This document shows positions 58,565-64,000 of a stretch of 64,000 nt of DNA, piece by piece; within the stretch, counting starts at the first letter, position 1, and each line of letters begins with the position of its first letter. The stretch spans positions 62,001-126,000 of the forward strand of contig NZ_CAJGZN010000006.1 in the NCBI RefSeq assembly GCF_904846235.1, given 5' to 3'. The notes beneath the pieces are model-generated. The model did no database searches, had not been told where the DNA came from, and saw nothing but the letters and a program-made list of their open reading frames with translations. The DNA comes from Psychrobacter immobilis (GTDB lineage: Bacteria > Pseudomonadota > Gammaproteobacteria > Pseudomonadales > Moraxellaceae). The position numbers were made by a program, and so were the translations under genes.

Positions 58565-59701
58565 ATGAAAGTTTTGATTGCCCCTGACTCGTTTAAAGAA
58601 AGTTTAGAAGCACTGGACGTGTGCCACGCTATTCAATCTGGCTTTAGTCAAGTGTTTCCAGATGCTGACTATAAGCTGTTGCCAATGGCCGATGGCGGTG
58701 AAGGTACCTCTGCGGTATTGTCTTATGTATTGGGCGGGCGCTGGAAAGAAGTCAGAGTACATGACCCATTGATGAGACCGATTACGGCAAAGTATCTGTT
58801 ATTGCCTGACGCGACCGCTGTTATCGAAGTGGCTCAAGCGTGCGGATTGCATCTACTAACAGCCGATGAGCGTAATCCTGTTATTGCGAGTAGTTATGGT
58901 GTTGGGGAGCTGATCGAAGATGCGTTAGAAGAAGGTGCTAAGCGTATCGTTATCGGTCTAGGTGGTAGCGCAACCAATGATGCAGGCCTTGGCATGCTAA
59001 TGGCGTTGGGCATAACATTTCATGACATCAATGATAGCCTGCTCACTCATGGTGGTGGCGCACTTGCCAGCTTACATAAGCTCGATAATACTAGCCTGCA
59101 TGCAAAAATATCAGACACGATATTTGAAGTTGCTTGTGATGTGACCAATCCATTATGCGGTCTGCTAGGTGCAAGCGCAGTATTTGGCCCACAAAAAGGT
59201 GCTTGCCCAGAGCAAGTTAATACCTTGGACAAGGCACTCAGTCACTTTGCTACCATATGTGAACATCATGGCTATGAAGACTGTCAATACGTTGAAGGCG
59301 CTGGCGCTGCTGGCGGTCTTGGCTATGCGATGATGACGTTCTTTCAAGCTCAGCTAAAGTCAGGCTTTGATACGGTTGCTGAAGTGGCTCACCTGTCACA
59401 GCATATCACAGAGGCTGATCTCGTCATCACTGGCGAAGGTAAGCTCGATGCACAAACAGCCATGGGTAAAGTGGCAGGCGGTATCAGCCAAATCGCTAAG
59501 GCTAGCCGTACACCTGTTATCGCTATCTGCGGCAGTGTCGATGGACTAAAACCTGCTCAGACCAGTCAGTTTGATGTGGTCATGCCGAGTATCCAAAAAG
59601 TAGACACGATCGATAATGTGTTAGGCTCTGCTTATAACAATATTGAGACTACTGCTGCTAATATTGCCGCAAGTATCAAACTTGGGCAGACTTTAAGATA
59701 G
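58565..59701 (+). CDS. Glycerate kinase (GarK/GlxK type)
   Basis: Phosphorylates D-glycerate, generally at the 2 position in this class I family, feeding lower glycolysis. KVLIAPDSFKESLEALDVCH opens the protein; LLPMADGGEGTSAVLSYVLG, IGLGGSATNDAGLGMLMALG and VITGEGKLDAQTAMGKV are signatures. Length 378 is normal. AAAGAGAG precedes the ATG. The gap from the permease contains an imperfect hairpin (ATGACAC/GTGTCAT near 58516-58541) but no T-run, so the two genes can share a transcript. Confidence 0.94.
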   Translation: MKVLIAPDSFKESLEALDVCHAIQSGFSQVFPDADYKLLPMADGGEGTSAVLSYVLGGRWKEVRVHDPLMRPITAKYLLLPDATAVIEVAQACGLHLLTADERNPVIASSYGVGELIEDALEEGAKRIVIGLGGSATNDAGLGMLMALGITFHDINDSLLTHGGGALASLHKLDNTSLHAKISDTIFEVACDVTNPLCGLLGASAVFGPQKGACPEQVNTLDKALSHFATICEHHGYEDCQYVEGAGAAGGLGYAMMTFFQAQLKSGFDTVAEVAHLSQHITEADLVITGEGKLDAQTAMGKVAGGISQIAKASRTPVIAICGSVDGLKPAQTSQFDVVMPSIQKVDTIDNVLGSAYNNIETTAANIAASIKLGQTLR

Positions 59702-59816
59702 ACGCAATCTTTTATAGTCGCAATCTATCAATGAACCTCTTCTGTTAAATGCGCAGCTATTGAACTTTCGATTAACCCTTCGTTAGCTGTGCATGTATCA
59801 TTCACTCTCAACATAT

Positions 59817-60686
59817 CTATAGCCATTCTTTTACTTCATCAATGACCGTATGCATTCTATTAGAGAGTACCTGCTGTCTTCTGACTGCCAGATATAGGGT
59901 TTCGCTAACAGCAACTGGCAGATAATGACTGTTAATCAGCTCAGGCTTCGGATAAGCGGCCACGGCATGGGCTGGCAAAACAGTAAAGCCTATTCCTCTG
60001 CTGACTGGCTCTAAAATTAACCCTATCTGATTCGAAAAGCCCTTTTTCTCGAAATTATTGATATGCTGGAATTGCTCATAATTAGCGGTCAGTAGCATGC
60101 CTGCATGATGGGCGCCATCTGGATGATCGATAAATCCAAGTGCCATAAGCTGCTCCCAGCTAGGCTTTAGTGTAGCCGCAGGGGTTACTAGTATCAATGC
60201 TTCTTGCGCTATAGGCCTGCAGCTAACCGTCTCATCGTCTGAGATATTTGTCATAAAGCCAATATCAATCTCGTGATTTGCCAGCGCCCGCTCAATATCA
60301 GAATTGGGTGCAAAACGGTAATCAATCACTAGTTTTGGATGCTGCTGCTGTAGTGTCAAAAGCTGTGAATATAGCTTAAGTCCCACACTACCTGGTGACA
60401 TCAACCGTACCAATCCTTCATAAGACGGATCTTCACCGATGCGCTGTTCTAAATTTGATAAGCGCTGCAATATCTCGCCTGCTTCTTTATAGAGCTGCTC
60501 ACCTGCATTGGTCAATGAGAACTGCTTTCCTTGACGAATCAACAAGTCCGTATCTAGTTGCTCCTCTAACTTACTTATATGTTGGCTCACACCGGACTGC
60601 GTCATATATAGACGTTCAGCTGTGCGGGTAAAGTGCCCAACTTCAGCAAGCGTACAGAAAGTTCGTAACCATGTAATATTAATCAT
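59817..60686 (-). CDS. LysR-family transcriptional regulator
   Basis: A 289-residue LysR regulator. The N-terminal winged helix (WLRTFCTLAEVGHFTRTAER, LYMTQSGVSQHISKLEEQLD, about residues 5-45) is followed by a substrate-binding-protein-like effector domain (about 90-285). It is divergent from the VOC enzyme gene with 107 AT-rich bases between, the classic layout for LysR control of a neighbour. The glycerate kinase gene, convergent on its other side, is also a candidate. Effector unknown. Confidence 0.9.
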   Translation of the reverse strand: MINITWLRTFCTLAEVGHFTRTAERLYMTQSGVSQHISKLEEQLDTDLLIRQGKQFSLTNAGEQLYKEAGEILQRLSNLEQRIGEDPSYEGLVRLMSPGSVGLKLYSQLLTLQQQHPKLVIDYRFAPNSDIERALANHEIDIGFMTNISDDETVSCRPIAQEALILVTPAATLKPSWEQLMALGFIDHPDGAHHAGMLLTANYEQFQHINNFEKKGFSNQIGLILEPVSRGIGFTVLPAHAVAAYPKPELINSHYLPVAVSETLYLAVRRQQVLSNRMHTVIDEVKEWL

Positions 60687-60793
60687 TACGTTTTATACTT
60701 ATTTATATAATATTTGATAATTTTACATAATGAATATGCGTTTGTATACTGGCCTCACGTTAAACAAGAGTACAGCAAACAGGAGCACAAGCT

Positions 60794-61294
60794 ATGAACA
60801 ACGTTTATCCAAGAAGCTTTTCGCACATCGGTCTTTCAGTCCCTGACCTAGATGCAGCCGTAAAATTTTATACTGAAGTGATGGGTTGGTACACCATTAT
60901 GGAACCAACTGAGATTGTCGAAGATGACAGCCCGATTGGTGAGATGTGTACTGAAGTATTCGGTGCAGGTTGGGGCAGCTTCCGTATCGCTCACCTATCT
61001 ACTGGTGACCGTATCGGTGTTGAGATTTTTGAATTCAAAAATCAAGAAAACCCTGAAAACAACTTTGAATATTGGAAAACAGGCATCTTTCACTTCTGCG
61101 TTCAAGATCCAAACGTTGAAGAGTTGGCTGAGCGTATGGTTGCAGCAGGCGGCAAAAAGCGTATGGAAAAACCACGCTACTACTACCCTGGCGAAAAACC
61201 TTATCGCATGATCTATATGGAAGACCCGTTCGGCAACATCGTTGAGATATACAGCCACAGCTACGAGCTTATCTATAGCGAAGGCGCATACTAA
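60794..61294 (+). CDS. VOC-family (glyoxalase/dioxygenase fold) protein
   Basis: A 166-residue single-polypeptide VOC protein with two beta-alpha-beta-beta-beta halves. Likely metal ligands are His in RSFSHIGLSV, Glu in RIGVEIFEF, His in GIFHFCVQD and Glu in GNIVEIYSHSYE, which fits glyoxalase I-like or ring-cleavage relatives. AGGAG precedes the ATG. It is transcribed alone and divergently from a LysR gene. The substrate is not clear: lactoylglutathione lyase is one option, but the conserved layout is shared by several enzyme classes. Confidence 0.82.
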   Translation: MNNVYPRSFSHIGLSVPDLDAAVKFYTEVMGWYTIMEPTEIVEDDSPIGEMCTEVFGAGWGSFRIAHLSTGDRIGVEIFEFKNQENPENNFEYWKTGIFHFCVQDPNVEELAERMVAAGGKKRMEKPRYYYPGEKPYRMIYMEDPFGNIVEIYSHSYELIYSEGAY

Positions 61295-61364
61295 TCTCAA
61301 GATACATACAGCTTAGTATAAATTTAAGTTAGTATAGATTTAGATTATATCTGATTGAAAAACC

Positions 61365-61399
61365 AATAGCGTACTCATCATCTGAGTGCGCTATTTTTT
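61365..61399 (+). terminator. Rho-independent terminator after the VOC gene
   Basis: A 13-bp or longer stem (AATAGCG-rich arm with CGCTATT) and a T-run lie about 70 nt after the VOC stop. Confidence 0.85.
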
Positions 61400-61444
61400 T
61401 CGTGAGCTTTCTATGTGCTTCATCTATTGTATAGAATATGAGCC

Positions 61445-61520
61445 ATGCTACTATTTACAACGCTTTGTATAACTTTATATAGCTTTATATAGCTTTATAT
61501 AGCTTTATAAATAGTAGCAT
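61445..61520. repeat. Four 10-bp tandem repeats inside a 13-bp inverted repeat
   Basis: Four copies of a 10-bp unit (consensus AGCTTTATAT) occupy 61471-61510. They lie within a perfect 13-bp inverted repeat, ATGCTACTATTTA at 61445-61457 and TAAATAGTAGCAT at 61508-61520. The array ends 36 bases before the enoyl-CoA hydratase start, in its promoter and leader region, and its 10-bp period is close to one helical turn. Confidence 0.9.
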
Positions 61521-61556
61521 TTGCCAAATCAAACAATCGATTATCAAGGATGATAA

Positions 61557-62369
61557 ATGACTCAATCTGACGTTACTTTAGACATAGATGACCTTTTGGT
61601 TATTAGAGAAGACACTAAAGACAGTGGCGTCGTCACGCTCGCCTTAAACCAACCCAAGCAATTCAATGCGTTGTCCGTTGAAGTACTGTCTGCCATGCAA
61701 GCAGAGCTGGACAATATCGCTCAAGACGATACGATCAGAGTCGTGGTTATTCAAGCGACAGGCAAGGCGTTCTGTGCGGGTCATAATCTAAAACAAATGC
61801 GCGCCCACGACGATGAAGCATTTCACCGTACCCTATTCCAGCAATGTAGCAAAATGATGCTTACCATCAACCGTATGCCGCAAGTCGTCATTGCAAAAGT
61901 ACAAGGCATTGCTACCGCTGCAGGATGTCAACTGGTCGCCGCTTGTGATTTGGCCATTGCCGCTGATAATGCAAAATTTGCTACTTCTGGGATAAACGTT
62001 GGACTTTTTTGCTCTACACCTGCTGTAGCCGTCAGCCGTAATCTACCTCGTAAGCAAGCATTTGAGATGCTAATTACAGGTGAATTTATCGATGCGCACA
62101 CTGCCTTGCAATATGGATTGATCAATCGAGTAGCAGCATCGGAGCAACTCGATCAGACACTACAATCACTGATAACGGCGATTACTACCAAGTCTCCGGT
62201 AGCAGTAAGAACTGGCAAAAATATGTTTTATAAGCAGCTGAGCATGAACATCGAAGATGCGTATGATTATGCCAGTGAAGTAATGACGGGCAATATGATG
62301 GCAGATGATGTGGGTGAAGGGATTGATGCATTTATTGAAAAACGCCAAGCGGTATGGAAAGGGTGCTAG
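61557..62369 (+). CDS. Enoyl-CoA hydratase/isomerase-family protein
   Basis: A 270-residue crotonase-fold enzyme. The oxyanion-hole residues sit in AFCAGHNLKQM and GIATAAGCQLVAACDLAIA. Near the second hole there is a glutamine-containing AGCQLV where classic hydratases have Glu-bearing motifs, so hydratase activity is not assured; the AGHNLKQM pattern is typical of the ECHDC3-like branch. AAGGATGAT precedes the ATG. It is a single-gene unit behind the unusual repeat array and ends at a terminator. Confidence 0.85.
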   Translation: MTQSDVTLDIDDLLVIREDTKDSGVVTLALNQPKQFNALSVEVLSAMQAELDNIAQDDTIRVVVIQATGKAFCAGHNLKQMRAHDDEAFHRTLFQQCSKMMLTINRMPQVVIAKVQGIATAAGCQLVAACDLAIAADNAKFATSGINVGLFCSTPAVAVSRNLPRKQAFEMLITGEFIDAHTALQYGLINRVAASEQLDQTLQSLITAITTKSPVAVRTGKNMFYKQLSMNIEDAYDYASEVMTGNMMADDVGEGIDAFIEKRQAVWKGC

Positions 62370-62480
62370 TACCTATGACACTAATCACTGTCTCGCCTAG
62401 TTGATATCATATAGCGTAGGCTTTATCTAGTAAGCTAGCACGCCCTTTTTTAATAATTAAATTTGCTTATTACCAAGCAT

Positions 62481-62516
62481 AAAAAAGGCCACGATATCAT
62501 TATCACGGCCTTTTTT
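62481..62516. terminator. Bidirectional terminator between enoyl-CoA hydratase and RidA genes
   Basis: An A-run, GGCC/GGCC and GATA/TATC pairs with an internal loop, and a T-run, between two convergent genes. Confidence 0.82.
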
Positions 62517-62558
62517 ATTTCTATTTGATACCGATACTATAGGTACTATGAGCAGTCT

Positions 62559-62900
62559 TTACTCAGCAGCGATGGCGATCATCTCAACCAATAGCTCAGG
62601 ACGTGCTAAAGCTGACTCACCACAAGCGCGAGCTGGTGGCTGAATACCTTCAAACCACTGGTCATAAACTTCATTCATAGCAGCAAAGTCAGCCATGTCT
62701 TTGATCCACACCGTGACTGATAGTAGCTTTGATTTGTCGCTACCAACTTCTTCTAGCAACGTTTGGATTTTTTCTAGACAAGTCAATGTTTGCGCTTTGA
62801 TATCGTCTTCTGCATTACCTACCTGACCACACAAATAGATAGTTTGGTTATGGATTACGGTTTTGCTCATACGTTGATTGCTGTGTAGTTTCTTAATCAT
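62559..62900 (-). CDS. RidA-family protein
   Basis: A 113-residue YjgF/YER057c/UK114-family protein; the archetype RidA hydrolyses reactive imine or enamine intermediates. I start at the ATG at 62900 (MIKKLHSN), with AAAGGT 8 nt upstream. The conserved YLCGQVGN, ALARPELLVEMIAIA and the active-site arginine context PPARACGES are present. It lies downstream of a DadA-like D-amino-acid dehydrogenase gene on the same strand, a logical partner because that enzyme makes imines. Confidence 0.9.
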   Translation of the reverse strand: MIKKLHSNQRMSKTVIHNQTIYLCGQVGNAEDDIKAQTLTCLEKIQTLLEEVGSDKSKLLSVTVWIKDMADFAAMNEVYDQWFEGIQPPARACGESALARPELLVEMIAIAAE

Positions 62901-63060
62901 GTCTATACCTTTCATTTATTAATTTAAGTCTGTGCTAATTACAGTCAATCCACTATAAAAGCGTTACAGCGTTAACCTCGCTTGAAGTATGACATATACA
63001 TCTGCACTCGGTTGCCTTGTACCGCTCTTAAACTGGACCAACTATATATCAGATGCGCGC

Positions 63061-64000
63061 TTAGTTAGAAAAACGCTGGGCACTAAATGGTGCAAGATCG
63101 ACCAATGTAGGCTTATCGTGAATCATCTCTTCAATCAGACGACCTGTCATTGGCCCTAAGGTAAAGCCTTGATGACTGTGACCAAATGCGAACCATAGTT
63201 TGTCATGCTTGTCAGCAGGACCGATTACTGGCTTCATATCAGGCATACAAGGACGAGAGCCCGCCCATGCTTCACTCTCAACCGCATCTTCTAATGGCAA
63301 GATTTTTTTAGCAAGCTTCAATACGGTTTTTAACTGACCAAAGTTCTTTGGCGCATTCATCGTGGTCATCTCAGCACCAGTGGTGATACGGATACCCTGC
63401 TGCATTGGCCCCATCACAAAGCCTTTGTCCATATCAAACATACTGTGATTGATGGTGTTCTTTTCTGTCACTTTGAAATGCTGATGATAGCCGCGCATTG
63501 GGAACAATGGCAAGTTATAGCCAAGTGGTCTGATCAAATCATTAGACCATGGGCCTGCTGCGATAACCAATTTGTCACTATAGTAGGTATCGTTATCAGT
63601 GATAACTTTCCAGCCTTCGCCATCTTGAACGATTTCTTTTACATCATTTTCTTTGATCGTACCCTGCATGTCTTGGAAGTTTTTTGCATAAGCTTTCACG
63701 AGTGAGCTTGGGTTCGATACTTGCCAAGAATTTTTCCAATGAATTGCGCCAACAAAACCTTCGAAATTGGCACTAGGCTCCATTGCTTTGAGCGCTTCAA
63801 GGTTTAGTACGTTATGCTCAACACCTTGGTTACGCGCGTCGATAGCTGATACTTGCGCTTCTTTGAACGTCTCTTCTGAGCGATGCAATTGCAACCAACC
63901 ATCACGAGTAATGAGCTCGTCAGCACCAGAAGCGCTAATCATGGTTTGATGCTCACTGGTACAATGCTCAATCAACGTTTGCCACTCTGATTCGATTTTT
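63061..64000 (-). CDS. FAD-dependent D-amino-acid dehydrogenase-like protein (5' partial)
   Basis: C-terminal part of a DadA/glycine-oxidase-type FAD oxidoreductase. The frame stays open to the right edge, so the N-terminal FAD-binding motif lies outside. Seen are LVIAAGPWSNDLIRPLGYNL, PMRGYHQHF, GSRPCMPDMKPVIGP and the C-terminal FGHSHQGFTLGPMTGRLIEE, typical of the family. No methionine start is needed inside the window; a TTG at 63975 is only internal. It precedes the RidA-family gene, supporting a role in D-amino-acid or related amine catabolism. Confidence 0.85.
   Translation of the reverse strand, partial: KIESEWQTLIEHCTSEHQTMISASGADELITRDGWLQLHRSEETFKEAQVSAIDARNQGVEHNVLNLEALKAMEPSANFEGFVGAIHWKNSWQVSNPSSLVKAYAKNFQDMQGTIKENDVKEIVQDGEGWKVITDNDTYYSDKLVIAAGPWSNDLIRPLGYNLPLFPMRGYHQHFKVTEKNTINHSMFDMDKGFVMGPMQQGIRITTGAEMTTMNAPKNFGQLKTVLKLAKKILPLEDAVESEAWAGSRPCMPDMKPVIGPADKHDKLWFAFGHSHQGFTLGPMTGRLIEEMIHDKPTLVDLAPFSAQRFSN

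Overview
The window looks like chromosomal DNA of a Moraxellaceae gammaproteobacterium, most likely Psychrobacter. This rests on the moderate, AT-leaning composition, the exbB-exbD-msbA-lpxK-kdsB-holB-pilZ order, a homodimeric-type AceE with a two-lipoyl AceF, SthA, divergent ppsR/ppsA and the rpsF-rpsR-rplI operon. I see no tRNA or rRNA gene, CRISPR array, insertion sequence or prophage, and no broken gene. The genes at both edges run off the window.

Region by region. 1-11 kb: a PPK2 polyphosphate kinase, then a long minus-strand run: rsmG, parA, parB (rRNA methylation and chromosome partition), exbB, exbD, msbA, lpxK, kdsB (envelope energy and lipid A/LPS export), holB (DNA polymerase III delta') and pilZ. 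11-18.8 kb: a Lon-like AAA+ protease with charged insertions, a WYL regulator, a TerD protein, a Kv-type ion channel, a small zinc-ribbon membrane protein and OmpW. 18.9-23.5 kb: pyruvate dehydrogenase aceE-aceF.

24.1-35.5 kb is the most unusual part: five consecutive exported proteins. They are a Cna-B/DUF11-type surface protein, a small DUF11-like protein, a 721-residue DUF11 protein, a 1772-residue protein with DUF11, SdrD-B-like and Ig-like modules ahead of a large predicted outer-membrane barrel, and a helical secreted protein. Three of them share terminal modules, which suggests a dedicated surface or export apparatus that I cannot match to a named system.

35.6-47.1 kb: a TetR regulator, an endonuclease/phosphatase-fold protein, a glycine-zipper protein, glycerol kinase, and an export cluster (TolC-like, BrkB/YihY, HlyD-like, two ABC-2 permeases) without an ATPase gene. 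47.2-56 kb: sthA, a lipoprotein, ppsR and ppsA (gluconeogenic PEP synthesis and its switch), a GYF_2-RDD membrane protein, and rpsF-rpsR-rplI behind a predicted S6:S18-binding leader. 56.4-64 kb: a small orphan gene, a D-glycerate permease/kinase pair, a LysR regulator divergent from a VOC enzyme, an enoyl-CoA hydratase behind an unusual 10-bp repeat array, and a RidA protein downstream of a DadA-like D-amino-acid dehydrogenase cut by the right edge.
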